From positions 82,648,906 through 82,712,905 of the forward strand of contig OZ023267.1 of NCBI GenBank assembly GCA_964006375.1: DNA of 64,000 nt. The letters are read 5' to 3'. This document shows, in pieces, positions 11,111 to 23,562 of the stretch. This DNA comes from Tillus elongatus (lineage: Eukaryota; Arthropoda; Insecta; Coleoptera; Cleridae). How positions within the stretch are numbered: position 1 is the stretch's first letter; the number at the start of each line of letters is the position of its first letter. Both the position numbers and the translations under genes were made by a program. Below the pieces are notes generated by a model that was not told the origin of the DNA, did no database searches, and was given only the letters and a program-made list of their open reading frames with translations.

Positions 11111-12189
11111 AACCAGTGAATAATCAAGCGTATTTATTTTTAGTCTTCACATTTAAATTTTGTGTATTAAGTACCTAATAGTAACGATTTAAATTTCGTT
11201 ACTTGTTATTGTGTTCAACTGTAAATATTGTTTATACGTGATGTACCTTATTACAGTAATAAAGCTCATATATAGATATGCTCTTTATTTTAAACAACAA
11301 AAATTATAAAAAAAACTCTCATCATTACTACATTTGTCAACGTTTTAGTTATACACCTATTATAATACGGTGTTACCGTTTCGGGGAATCGTCGGACAGA
11401 AGAAAATTGAATTTATTTATGGATAAAAACCCGTTGCCACCCTACAGTGTTCTAATAAAAAACAACTAAAGGACAAATGACGTTTCTAAAATGTCTGTGT
11501 GATGTATTTCTATATATAGCGTCAAAGTAAAATCAACTTATAACAATAATAACCATAGCAATAATAATAATAATATAACTAACAATAACAGCAAAGGAAG
11601 TAGGCTCTCTATAACAAAAATATTGATGCAAATTAACTTATTACATTATTGCAAATATTTTTAATATAGATAAGTGTTTTTTGTTTAATACATTTCATTA
11701 GAAGCAAAAGTTTCCAAGAAAGAGGAATCAATCAAAAATGAGTTTGCTCATTTAAGGAAAGACATTTGTTTTTGTGTAGGTATGTGCTTTTTTATAAATA
11801 AAACTTCAAAAAGTAGACTTTGCGCTTGTCATTACGAAAATCTAGTTACTCCATGTGGTTGTATTGAGTATCAGTGATATGTTTTGCAAAATGTAGCTTT
11901 GTCAGTGTGCTCATTTCTAAGTGCAGAATGTTGTTTGTATCTGGTATTAAAACTTATATAAGCTTGGTAGATATGGACTACGTTACGATGCTGATTTATA
12001 AATTCCAGCTATTGTCAACAAATATATTTTTTGTTTCTAGTTAAATAGGAAATCACGTGTCGCGTTCTAAGATTTAAAAGCTATTTTTTATTTGTACTGC
12101 TACTTAACATTTCATAAACCTTTTCTGAAATGTTTCCAAAGTAAGTCTTCCGAAACATATTTTTTATCTTTTTGTTTCTAATACAAATT

Positions 12190-12960
12190 TGGGTAAGAAA
12201 TTTAGGGCTAATTTGTATTATTTTGTGTCTATTATCTTATCGATTATTTTAACAGAGTGCACATTATTAAATGCTATTTACTTGATTCCTAAAATTTATT
12301 TTTGAGTCGTTTCAGGCATATAGGCATTGAAAATGCATGATGCATCGTCTTTAACAAGGTAAACTGACGCATTTTGTAAAAAAATAAAAAAAGGTTGACA
12401 TGAATCGTATGGTATAGTTTTTCCCTGTATATTGAAAAGTCAGGTGAATTATTCTCTAACTTTTTTAATAGCTACACGTAAGAGATTTATAGTATCGTTA
12501 GCTTCTTTGTCTAAAGTACATTTTAATGTTTGCATGGGGTTATTAATAAACTTTAAAAATTCATTTAATTCTGTAAATCTATCTTGAGAACATGCTAAAA
12601 TGCAATCTACATATCTGTACCAAAAGATAATATGGTGAAACTTATAATGTTGAAACTTGTTTTTCTAAGTTTTCCATGAATATGTTGGCCAAGAAATGAG
12701 ACAACGAACCACCCGTAAGAAGAAGGTCTTCATTTTGCAGAGAAAAATTTTCACTTAATTTAAAATAGCTTTGCTTGGTAAATTCGATAAACAGATTCAC
12801 TATTTCGTTTTTGTCACTACATTTACTTTTCGTTTCTAGTAAACGGTTTTTTAATGAGGGTAAGAATTGTCTAAAGGGTATTTTAGAATACATGCCACTA
12901 ACATAAAACCAAACTAAGTCACTATTTGATGGAATAGTTGTGTTATTTAAATTCTGTCAT
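12190..12960 (-). pseudogene. Penelope-like element RT remnant (left-arm copy, 5' truncated)
   Basis: On the minus strand 12642-12900 reads YSKIPFRQFLPSLKNRLLE, then YFKLSENFSLQNEDLLLTGG and SLSHFLANIFMENLEKQ. This is the Penelope RT core, where the usual GxPxGSxLSP motif appears as LTGGSLSH. The thumb region with an IDKIIDTK-like end lies near 12200-12300. Penelope elements encode an RT related to telomerase plus a GIY-YIG endonuclease. Frame breaks occur after 12642. The copy begins at the inner border of the arm, so its N-terminal part is missing. Confidence 0.7.
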
Positions 12961-13991
12961 TAGTACAGGCAATAGAGAATTTGTTTCTGCATTAAATTAC
13001 ATGAGTTGTTTTTTTTATACATAGGTTCAGACTGACGTACTGAATATAAAAACACAAAATCCTTACAAATTAGGAGGCCGGAAGTGCCGCCATTTTGAGA
13101 AAAACCGTTTTGGTCTATATCTCCGTAACTGTGCACTTTAGGCCAAAAATGGTAATGACCTTTATTGTAGATAATTGCAATTCTCATGTTTTTTTGTTAA
13201 ATAATTTTTTTTGTATCACTAACCGTTTACAACTTATACGACTATTAGCATTCATTTATTGACTTTTTTACCTATATCTTTGTTAATAATTGTTTAAAAA
13301 ATAAAATGCTTATAACTTAACTTTTCAATCGACAAATTTCCTAGAAATTTTACTTAAAACTTATATAAGCGAAATAGAATTTTAAAAAACAACATTCATG
13401 AAGTCAGTCAACTGCTACACCGAAACACAACATTTGAAAACTTAAGCGATACACATTTTATAACTGAAAAAAAAATTAGATAAAGGTTACAAATACGGTC
13501 CAGCATTTAAATTTACAAACATAGACATTAGCTTCCAGATATCCCCGGCAACGCGAAAACCTGAAAAAGATGGATTTTTAAGTACACTTGCTTCAACAAC
13601 ATCCTAAAACTATTTAGCTTTTACCAAATCTGATAAAGGAAAAAGCAAACACAACCATGGCTAAAAATAGGGCCTCATGCAACATAAAAATAAATCATTT
13701 TATTATCGCAGGGAAGAACAGAGATTAGGAGATACCCCGAAAAATTCCTTCCAGACAAAACTACAAAATCGGGTAAAAATACATCTATGTGTAGGGTGTA
13801 AGAAATTAAATAACTTTTATATAAAAATCTGTAACCACCGGATATGTGTGGATATTTAAAAATACATAAACCAAATCCATAAGACAGCAGTTAGTCATGT
13901 TAAATTATAATATAGCCAGCAAAATGGTTACGCTTATTAAGAACACAATTACATTTCAAAATACCTATTCAGCTAGGATTTCTCATGAAGT
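12961..13991. other. Single-copy spacer between the inverted arms
   Basis: About 1 kb. Its right part (13415-13991) is the N-terminal portion of the right-hand Penelope RT and is repeated at 17085-17335. The left part is AT-rich without recognised content. Confidence 0.6.
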
Positions 13992-14665
13992 ATGACAGAA
14001 TTTAAATAACACAACTATTCCATCAAACAGTGAATTAGTTTTGTTTTATGTTAGTGGCATGTATTCTAAAATACCCTTTAGACAATTCTTACCCTCATTA
14101 AAAAACCGTTTACTAGAAACGAAAAGTAAATGTAGTGACAAAAACGAAATAGTGAATCTGTTCATCGAATTTACAAAGCAAAGCTAATTTAAATTTAGTG
14201 AAAACTTTGCTCTGCAAAATGAAGACCTTCTTCTTACGGGTGGTTCGTTGTCTCATTTCTTGGCCAACATATTCATGAAAAACTTAGAAAAACAAGTGTC
14301 AACATTAGAAGTTTCACCATATTATCTTTTGGTACAGATATCTAGATTGCATTTTAGCATGTTCTCAAGATAGCTTTACAGAATTAAATGTTACGTGTAG
14401 CTATTAAAAAGTTTGAGAATAATTCACTTGACTTTTCAATATACAGGGAAAAACTATACCATACGATTCATGTCACCCTTTTTTCTTTTTTTACAAACGA
14501 TGCGTCAGTCTACCATTTAAAGACGATGCATCATGCATTTTCAATGCCTATATGCCTGAAACGACTCAAAAATAAATTTTAGGAATCAAGTAAATAGCAT
14601 TTAATAATGTGCACTCTGTTAAAATAATCGATAAGATAATAGACACAAAATAATACAAATTAGCC
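13415..14665 (+). pseudogene. Penelope-like element RT remnant (right copy, longer)
   Basis: Pieces in several frames follow the Penelope order. An N-terminal block has ENLSDTHFITEKK and an FTKSDKGK-type motif near 13625. A region resembling the KIHKP(N) motif lies near 13850. The RT core at 14050-14340 (YSKIPFRQFLP, TGGSLSHFLANIF) is a mirror of the left copy. The palm end and thumb (14388-14582: LDFSIYREKLYHTIH, SMPICLKRLKN) follow. Many stops and frameshifts show it is dead. The catalytic YxDD region near 14330 is too decayed to read. Confidence 0.7.
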
Positions 14666-15760
14666 CTAAATTTCTTACCCAAATCTGTATTAGAAACAAA
14701 AAGATAAAAAATATGTTTCGAAGACTTACTTTGGAAACATTTCAGAAAAGGTTTATGAAATGTTAAGTAGCAGTACAAATAAAAATAGCTCTTAAATCTT
14801 AGAACGCGACGCGTGATTTCCTATTTAACTAGAAAGAAAAATTATATTTGTTGAGAATAGCTGGAATTTATAAATCAGCATCGTAACGTAGTCCATATCT
14901 ACCAAGCTTATATAAGTTTTAATACCAGATACAAACAACATTCTGCACTTAGAAATAAGCACACTGACAAAGCTTCATTTTGCAAAACATATCACTGATA
15001 CTCAATACAACCACATGGAGTAACTAGATTTTTGCAATGACAAGCGCAAAGGCTACTTTTTGAAGTCTTATTTATAAAAAAGCACAAACCTACACGAAAA
15101 CAAATGTCTTTCCTTAAATGAGCAAACTCATTTTTGATTGATTCCTCTTTCTTGGAAACTTTCGCTTCTAATGAAATGTATCAAACAAAAAAACACTTAT
15201 CTATATTAAAAATATTTGCAATAATGTAATAAGTTAATTTGCATAAATATTTTTGTTATAGAGAGCCTACTTCCTTTGCTGTTATTGTTAGTTATATTAT
15301 TATTATTGCTATGGTTATTATTGTTATAAGTTGATTTTACTTTGACGCTAAATATAGAAATACACCACACAGACATTTTAGAAACGTCATTTGTCCTCTA
15401 GTTGTTTTTTATGAGAACACTGTTGGGTGGCAACGGGTTTTTACCATAAATAAATTCAATTTTCTTCTGTCCGACGATTCTCCGAAACGGTAACACCGTA
15501 TTATAAGAGGTGTACACCTAAAACGTTGACAAATGTAGTAATGATCAGAGTTTTTTTATAATTTTTGTTGTTTAAAATAAAGAGCATATCTATATATGAG
15601 CTTTATTACTGTAATAAGGTACATCACGTATAAACAAGATTTACAGTTGAACACAATAACAAGTAACGAAATTTAAATCGTTACTATTAGGTACTTAATA
15701 CATAAAATTTAAATGTGAAGTCTAAAAATATATACGCTTGATTATTCACTGTTTTTTTTT

Positions 15761-15764
<4 letters not shown>

Positions 15765-15848
<84 letters not shown>
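15765..15848. repeat. (TA)n microsatellite in right arm
   Basis: Mirror of the array at 11030-11103. Confidence 0.95.
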
Positions 15849-15853
<5 letters not shown>

Positions 15854-15867
15854 ATTACATTCTTTTT

Positions 15868-16140
15868 TTACAATGACAATAGCTTCTTTCTTAAATAGAA
15901 GTTAATTATTTTATCTATTTTGGATCTAAGTAATTTTTTATGACAGCATTCACAAGTATCTGGACCGCCCTTGGCATCGTCTTTGGACCAGACGCAACTT
16001 TCATAATGCATTCCGTGACATGTTATTCTCACCGGTTCATTTTCGCAATTTCCCAACGCATTTTGAAGTATATAAATTTGATTGCGATGATAATCTAACA
16101 ACAAAGTGTCATATTTTTCCAGAAAATCTTGTATATCCAT
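15868..16140 (-). CDS. Conserved 90-residue Cys/His protein, unknown function (right-arm copy)
   Basis: Same 90 codons as 10740-11012 on the opposite strand, with Ser for Asn at the residue before the third Cys of the cluster (CHGMHYESC). The 100 bp upstream is identical between arms. Helical N-terminus, Cys/His centre and basic C-terminus as in the left copy; no family recognised. It lies downstream of, and convergent with, the Penelope RT remnant of the right arm. Confidence 0.45.
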   Translation of the reverse strand: MDIQDFLEKYDTLLLDYHRNQIYILQNALGNCENEPVRITCHGMHYESCVWSKDDAKGGPDTCECCHKKLLRSKIDKIINFYLRKKLLSL

Positions 16141-16576
16141 CTTCTTGTAGCTAGGTAAACAGACACAAAATTAAAATGTGAAGGCTAAAAATAATTTCTA
16201 TAACTACTATTGCGACTCAATACAGTGATATAAAGTGAACATGAAAGAGTTAATAATAAATAAGTAATTATACATATGATTTATAACTTAAACCAATAAG
16301 GAGTTGTGCCATGTGAATCACGAAAACGCGTTCTCTTTGTAAATTGTAAAAATTTAAGGTTAAATCTGGTTATTATTTTCTTTGAAGTATAAAAATTGAC
16401 TGATTGTGAATTTTTTAGTTTAAGTTTATGCCTCTGACTTTGCATGAAACACTTAACAACTCTAAATTCTGGCTTACATTGAATGCAACTAATATTTTTA
16501 CTTTAAAGTTTACCTTCATCAAAACACCTTCAACATAAACAACATTGCCTTTTCTATTATAAACACATATAGTGTG

Positions 16577-17084
16577 TTTATTCAGACAATTTTAAAATCT
16601 GTTTGCTCTAATTCACGATATTCGGAAAGCCAATGCTAATACTGTGAGAATTTTACACTAAATATATAAATATATCGTTTCCAAATTAATCTATTTTTTT
16701 TTAAATTTTATTGAAGTTTTACTTTACATTAAAAAGTGAATGTAAGCTGAGCATAATTTTAAAACAAATTTTAAACGACAATTAAAACCTTTGTGCATGT
16801 TAATAATTTTTCATACACTCACCATTAAGCTAAGTAACATATCAACGTATTAGCTGGGACCAAAAACCGAAGGCATAGTAACTAGGAACAATTTTTGACT
16901 AGAAATTATTTAACTGTCACAGATTGAACTAGTACCATAATATAATACTTTACTACCGAAATGACTGTTGTTATTGTTCTATTTCGCTTAACACAAACAC
17001 ACAAAATAAGAAACTTAGATAGGGTACAACATTCCTGAAATCAGTGAACAAACCCCACAAACACATAACTTCTACACACTATTT
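16577..17084. other. AT-rich stretch without recognised content
   Basis: Begins where the inverted repeat ends; no coding or terminal repeat signal seen. Confidence 0.45.
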
Positions 17085-17335
17085 GAAAACTTAAGCCATA
17101 CATATTTTATAACTGAAAAACATATTTTCTAGATAAAGGTTACAAGTACGGTCCAGCATTTAAATTTACAAACAAAATTATAGATATATTAGCTTTTGTA
17201 TCCGAAATAGCTTCCAGATATCCCCGGCAACGCTAAAAATCTGTAAAAGGTGGATTTTTAAGTACACTTGCTTCAACAACATCAGAAAACTATTTAGCTT
17301 TTACCAAATCTGATAAAGGAAAAAAGTTGAAAACG
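17085..17335 (+). pseudogene. Penelope-like element, N-terminal coding remnant
   Basis: Translation pieces YKYGPAFKFTNKIIDILAF, SEIASRYP and ENYLAFTKSDKGK match the order seen N-terminal to the RT in Penelope elements; the TK-DKG motif is typical. About 85 percent similar by eye to 13415-13645, so this is a separate copy of the same element, broken by stops and ending abruptly. Confidence 0.55.
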
Positions 17336-17354
17336 TATCAGTTACACATCAGTA

Positions 17355-17600
17355 AAAGAATTGCACAATAAAGAGACTTGTCAGTGCACCAGAGTAGCTT
17401 CGGGTATTCGTAGAAGACAAGAAGCTAATGAAAAGAGAAGACTGTTTTACCAAACAGAAAAAGGAATTGCAATCAGAAAGGCGTACAGATAAAAACAAGT
17501 TCAAAAGAAACAGCTGATCAAACAGTTAATGGAACTGGGTCTAAATAAAAAAGCAGAATTGCAGAGAGAGACAATTTTAAAATTAGTTAACTTGTTGTAG
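17355..17600 (+). pseudogene. Unrecognised coding-like remnant
   Basis: One frame reads KELHNKETCQCTRVASGI, then EKRRLFYQTEKGIAIRKAYR, a stop, and KKQLIKQLMELGLNKKAELQ to a terminal stop after VNLL. The basic, helix-like composition without low complexity looks like the end of a real protein. No family recognised. It directly follows the Penelope N-terminal remnant but in a different frame. Confidence 0.3.
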
Positions 17601-17981
17601 TGTACACATGAATAAATATATTATAATTTTTATATTTTACCAATGTTTTCATTATTAATAATACCTTGTCCATACCTGACTCCCCGAAAATAATTCAATC
17701 TATTTGCATTTAAACACCGTTATAATTATGTCCAGGGTTGACTTAAATGTCCAGAGATAGACTTGACTGTCCATACTAGACTACAAAATTTACATGTATT
17801 TAAATGGAGTGTCCAGGATCCTATAGAAAAATCTGACCACAAAAAGTTAAAAATTGCTGGGCACTCACTGCACAATTGTCGAAAAATTCCAAAATAATTA
17901 AAACACCAAAACTTCCTTCAATTAAATAAAATGATACGATTTTATATATAGACTGAGGCCGATTCCAAATTTATTTCTTGC

Positions 17982-18144
<163 letters not shown>

Positions 18145-18198
18145 GTGTGTGTGTGTGTCAATCAATCAATTAATTATTCATAAAACTTTTTGTTATTC

Positions 18199-20392
18199 CA
18201 GTCGGGTCCGCTTATAACGAGCGCGCTGGTGCCAAAAAATTATGACCGATATATGCGAACGCACGCTATATGCGATTTTTACCCAGGTTACAACGAGTGT
18301 GCTCGTTGTAAACCTTAAATGAGCAAATGTAAAAGTAACTAGTATGTATTTATTGGACGTAATACACAAAATACCTATTGTAATACATATAGGTATTAAA
18401 ATATGCACGTACCTACATAAGACATATTATGTAATACATATTCATTTAAAATAGTCCATTATAATTTTTTGAGTTACAATTTTTGTCAACAGAGAATTAT
18501 TAATTTTTCTTTGGATAAAATCAAACTTTTGCATCGCGTTGTTTTCGAAACTGTCGAATTCTAAATAAGTGGATATTGTTTTCATTGCGCCAAATACTTG
18601 TTAAGCTGTTGGTGGTTCAAAGGTGCTTTCTGGCTCTTCCTCTTCCTCTGATTCCGGCTCGTCATTAAACTGCGTTTCTCGAACTGCTGGTGCAATTTCA
18701 ATTTCTGATGGGTACTCGCAAGTTATCAAACAATCATCCGCTTCTTGAAATTCATCAACTTTGTCAGAGGTTAGAGGCTTTTCACAAGATCATTTTTGAT
18801 AACCCAGTCACGTAAACTGAAGAACTCTTCTTCATCTACAGCTTCTGAGTTTTTAAGTTTTAATATCCACTGGGCCAAAGGAATTTCATCATCTTCGTCA
18901 AATTCTGAGTGAGGATAAAATGCAGTCTGTTTATAGCAATTAACGATAGTTTCTTGTGAAACACGATTTCATGCTATATTTATAGTTAATATACCATCCA
19001 ATAAAGAAAAGTTAAAATCCTTAGTTTCATCCAAACAAGAAGTCATCCGACATAAAAACATTTTTTTATAATGTTGTTTGAGACAAGCGATGATACCTTG
19101 ATCCATGGGTTGTAGGGCTGCTGTTGTATTGGGTGGCAGAAACCTAACTTTATGGCACTTAGGTTTTCAATTGTAGGATGGGCTGGACAGTTATTGATCA
19201 TTAACAGTATTTTTCTTTTCTGTTTTTGTAGGTTGTGGTCCCAGTTTCTTATTTCTTTTTCGAAAATCTCTGATGTTACCCATGCTTTCTTATTAGCGGT
19301 ATAATTTACAGGCAACACTTTGCAAGACTTAAAACATCGGGGTGTTTTTGATTTTCCGATGACGAGCAATTTTCCTTTTTCGGTACCAGTCATGTTGGCT
19401 CAGACAAAAACTGTAATTCTTTCTTTGCTTTTTTTGCCTCCTTGACACTTTTCTTTTTGAAATTTTTTGATGTTTGATTTGGGACCATTTTATAAAAGTG
19501 ACCGGTTTCATCGCCGCGGAAAATATGGCTATCGGAATAACCTCTTCTTATTGTGGGACAAATGTTGTGAAACTAGACCTTTGTTGTTTCAACAGAAACA
19601 CTTGCTCCTTCTCCATGGATTTTACTGGATGAAATGTGGTACCTTTTTTAAAGCGGTCGATCCAGCTTTTTGAACAGGAAGATGTTTCATCACTAGGGCA
19701 CAATAACTTGGAAAATTCTTCTGCTTTTTCCTGTAGTATTGGTCCACTTATGGGCACATTCTGACTGTTTTTTTGCTTAAACCACTGAAGCAATGCTTGA
19801 TCAACTTCCTTGTTAACTGGTTTTCGAATTCGCTTCAACATAGAAATGTTGGAATTTAATGTTCCCTGAATTTTCTTCTTGTTTCTCCAAATCGTGGAAA
19901 CTGCGTAAGTTGAAAACCCATAATTTCTACAAATATCAGCATTCGATGTTCCACTGTTGATTTCACCAATAATTTAAATTTTCTGTTCTAACGTAAGGGA
20001 ATGACTATAACGGCACATACAACACTATCATCTAACAAAGACTTATGTGTTACTAGAGAATAAACCGTATGCACACTACAAGGACGGAAAACGAATAAAC
20101 GAGTTATGACAAGTTTTGTTAGTGTGTTGTTAGGCGTGCGTTATAAACGCTCTATAATAGCTCAAAAATGTGTCTACTCCTGGTTATAATCGCAGCGGCA
20201 AATATTGTTCGAAACTGACCAAAATTGCTCGTTGTATACAAAGCGATGTAGTTTCGCAAAGAAAATTGGCTCGTACTAAAAGAAATGCTGGTTATATCGA
20301 AACTCAAATCGTATTAAGTTTAATGAACGATTTGCCGTAACACCGAAAATAACTCGTTAAAACCGAAAGCTCGTTATAAGCGGACCCGACTG
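18199..20392. mobile_element. Tigger/pogo-type DNA transposon (2.2 kb) with terminal inverted repeats
   Basis: The left end CAGTCGGGTCCGCTTATA is repeated in reverse complement at the right end (20369-20392), followed by GAGC on both sides, giving perfect inverted repeats of about 24 bp. The right flank is TA; the left flank reads TC, so one target TA seems mutated. The interior encodes a CENP-B/Tigger-like transposase on the minus strand. Length, TA target and inverted repeats fit pogo/Tigger of the Tc1/mariner supergroup. Confidence 0.85.
18442..20018 (-). pseudogene. Tigger/pogo transposase (jerky/CENP-B-like), inactivated
   Basis: N-terminal CENP-B-type helix-turn-helix: SLTLEQK, an in-frame TAA, then IIGEINSGTSNADICRNYGF. 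A second DNA-binding part follows (19548-19841: KPVNKEVDQALLQWFKQKN, SWIDRFKKG). The DDE domain at 19043-19393 has LLVIGKSKTPRCFKS and LLMINNCPAHP, where the catalytic Asp of the usual VDNCPAHP motif is Asn. A frameshift follows; the next frame has ALQPMDQGII with the third Asp. An acidic C-terminal tail (ESEEEEEPES) ends at 18442. Such transposases cut and paste at TA. Nonsense, frameshift and D-to-N changes make it dead. Confidence 0.8.
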
Positions 20393-20403
20393 TATTATGT
20401 GTA

Positions 20404-20840
<437 letters not shown>

Positions 20841-21784
20841 TAGTTGCAAACAAAATAAAGTTATAAAGGTTGGAAACCAAGGAAGCGAATGTACAGGACT
20901 CTGTAAGTTATGTGACTAGAGCATAAACCAGCACATATTTAATCTGACAACATTGCTTATATTCATGACTGGATGCTGTCTCAAGAATAAAAAACGTCGT
21001 AGTACGAGCTCTAGCACAAGTTTCCGTAGTGGAGAGAACTTGTTACTTTCACGGTCTCGCAAACCAGCTGCTTGAAATGATTGATATTAAATACTATGAG
21101 CAAAACAAAGGGCACTGAACATGTAATGTGTTGTAATGATCATTTACAACGTCATTTTCAAATTCAGTAACACCATTGGTGCCGGGCAATAAATTATATG
21201 GCCACCATTCCATAAGTACTATGATCAGTTATGTGTGTGAAGTAAGAGAGCAGAAGTGATTTTCTCATTATTCCATGGGTACATTTGGAAAGATTAATCG
21301 AATAAATATGAGGTGCCTACCAAAAAAAAAAAGCATTCTAAAAGAAAGAATAAGTCTTTTAACAAGACACTCATAAAATGTAAAAGTTAAATAAATAAAT
21401 ATTCGTAAAGAAAAAAGATTTTTCACAAGAAAACAGCATTTTATTTGTCCCCTGCAGTGAAAATTATTCATGGAAACTACTTTCAAAGCAAATTAAAATT
21501 AATTGAAGTATTCTAAGTGGGTCATAGAAAGCTATGACTTTAAGAAACAATTTCAATAGTTTATTCAGGTAGTATAAACGATTTGACTGAATTAATGACC
21601 TACGATTAATTTTAATGGTTAAATGAAAATTCAAATGTATGGAAATAACAGGTGAAACAGGGCGATATCAAATATATTACACAAGGGTATCGTGGTCAAA
21701 CGAGCCGAAAATGGCTCAAAATATTTCATCGACCAATATTTGTTACTTTTGTCTCTAATTTTTGGATAAATTAAATTAAGCGCT
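20841..21784. other. AT-rich stretch, possibly the decayed linker of a Penelope element
   Basis: Lies between RT thumb and GIY-YIG remnants on the same strand, but no readable coding blocks were recognised. Confidence 0.35.
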
Positions 21785-21900
21785 AAATTGTAATCTTTTC
21801 TATCATGTTATCTATTATTTTATCAGAGTAACCATTATTAAATCCTATTTGCTTAATTATTGAAATTTCTTTTTCAAAATTGGTTTTAGACATACGTATT
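21785..21900 (-). pseudogene. Penelope-like RT thumb remnant
   Basis: The minus strand reads NFEKEISIIKQIGFNNGYSD followed by a KIIDNMIEKI-like end, the characteristic conserved block after the Penelope RT palm. It is about 0.95 kb upstream, in element orientation, of the GIY-YIG piece. Confidence 0.6.
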
Positions 21901-22701
21901 TAAATTTTAACATCAAAAGTTATATAAATATAGTAAACTATACAGATGCCAAAATTTAGAAAAAGTTTCGCTTTTACGGCATCGTCAGGCAACACAAAAA
22001 TTTCTTTGTGAAGTCACAGAAAAAGTATATAGGTATGTCTGCATTTAGATCCGATTGTATAATTATCAATTTATTTTATTAGCGAATTTTCATGTACAAG
22101 ATGTTCTTGCAATAGCAAATTTTTTAACAAAAGTTTCAGCAAATTGTTTTGAAAAAAAATTATTTCTAATTTTCTTAATAATTTATTTTGTCTTTATTAG
22201 AGACAAGATATTACCTAGTGATGCACCGAGGTGGGAACTTTTTCTTACAGTTCACAATGTTCTCTGAGACTGGCCACCTTTAGCCGAGCTACTTTGGAAG
22301 TATTTTTATTGTCATTAGTATACCACAATGACAAACTCTAATGAGAGTGAAACCGGTATGTTTCTAATGATGATCAAAATACATCTAGCCTTACATACAT
22401 TGCTCCCTGTATTAGGGCAGAAACTAACAGTGCCGATGATTTAAGAAATCGTTGGTTGGCTGTACACAGTCTTCATACATAACATTTTGTGTTTATTAGA
22501 GATGTCGTAACAACATATTACCACACCATAAGAAACAATTTATTCTTATGCTGTGATATTACCTTGTTACGCACCGAGATGGCGACTCCGTTGTGCAGCG
22601 AACAATGTTCTATCGTGAACGATGTCGTCAAAGCTCTATGCAATCCATAGCTAAGATCGGTATGAGGTAATTGATATAACAAGTTGGGAACCTATGATGA
22701 A
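21901..22701. other. AT-rich stretch with weak internal repeats
   Basis: The phrase around GCACCGAGGTGGGAACT (22220) recurs in altered form near 22580 (GCACCGAGATGGCGACT). Otherwise nothing recognised. Confidence 0.4.
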
Positions 22702-22832
22702 CACTGATAAGTACAATTTGGATTGCTTGATAAGTGATTTATGTATCCCTCTGAACTTTGTTAGCGAAACGATGGTCAGGTCTAAAAACAGTATTGTGAT
22801 GAATTGGGTTCTCCAAAGTGTACTTATCAGTG
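22702..22832. repeat. Small fold-back element (131 bp)
   Basis: Left end CACTGATAAGTACA and right end TGTACTTATCAGTG (one mismatch region) are inverted repeats. The inside shares GGTCAGGTCT-like sequence with the fold-back at 36982-37100. No coding capacity, so a MITE candidate. Confidence 0.6.
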
Positions 22833-23466
22833 CCTTAGCTCAAAATGACACAAAATTTTATGGTTTTAAAATTTATTACAAAAATAAACAGTGCAAAAAA
22901 CAGAAATTCATCTGATTGACGAACTTCGCTACAACACCCTAAAAAATTAATAACTAATCGCGCTTCAGTCTTGATAATGAGAAAAAATAAAAAACACATC
23001 AACCTTAATGTAAATGATGTTCCAAATGCATGCCTTGAACGTCTTGACAGCATCTAATCTAATCTTGAATAAAAATGTCTTCTAACGTTAATCAACATCT
23101 GAGGCGTGACCGACCTAAACGCAATCTTTATTCTTCTGCCTAAGTCAGTTAAATCGCGTGGTTTAGTTTTGCATACCATACTTTTTACATATCCCCTTAA
23201 GAGGAAGTCTAATAGCGTAAGATCGGGTGTCGTGCTGGTCATTCTAACGATCCTCGCCTCTATAGTCACCGATTTGGAAATATTAAGTCGAGGCATTGCT
23301 GGACATTTGTGGTAATGTGATGGTGCTCCATACTGCTGGAACCATATCACAATCGCTGGAACTTATGGCACTGCTCGATCAGGATGTAAGGTTGTCAAAG
23401 TTGGCACGAGCAGTGCTAAATGATTATCTCCATTCAATGCCAATTGCCATCAATGAAATATAGACC

Positions 23467-23562
23467 ATGACATGGTTTCCAACTATTACTGCCCAAACGT
23501 TAACCTTCCAGGGTATTACGTATGTTCTTCTCTAATTCAGGGTGGTTTTTCTTTAGACCAGT
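23467..23562. repeat. 96 bp target-site duplication, left copy
   Basis: From ATGACATGGTTTCC to TTTAGACCAGT, matching 24050-24145 with about ten differences. It is transposase sequence duplicated around the LINE-A fragment. Confidence 0.85.

Larger units (their letters stand above)
10301..12960 (+). repeat. Left arm of a giant inverted repeat (about 2.66 kb)
   Basis: Matches 13992-16576 in reverse complement across its length: the outer end CACACTAT pairs with 16576 and the inner end CTGTCAT pairs with 13992. Sampled blocks differ by 0-5 percent plus small indels. The arm contains, from outside inward, an open Cys-containing stretch, the 90-codon ORF, a (TA)n array, about 1 kb of AT-rich sequence and a Penelope RT remnant on the opposite strand. 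Confidence 0.9.
13992..16576 (-). repeat. Right arm of the giant inverted repeat (about 2.58 kb)
   Basis: Reverse-complement partner of 10301-12960 with the same internal order. The small length difference comes from indels and (TA)n length. Both arms end in unrelated sequence outside. Confidence 0.9.
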
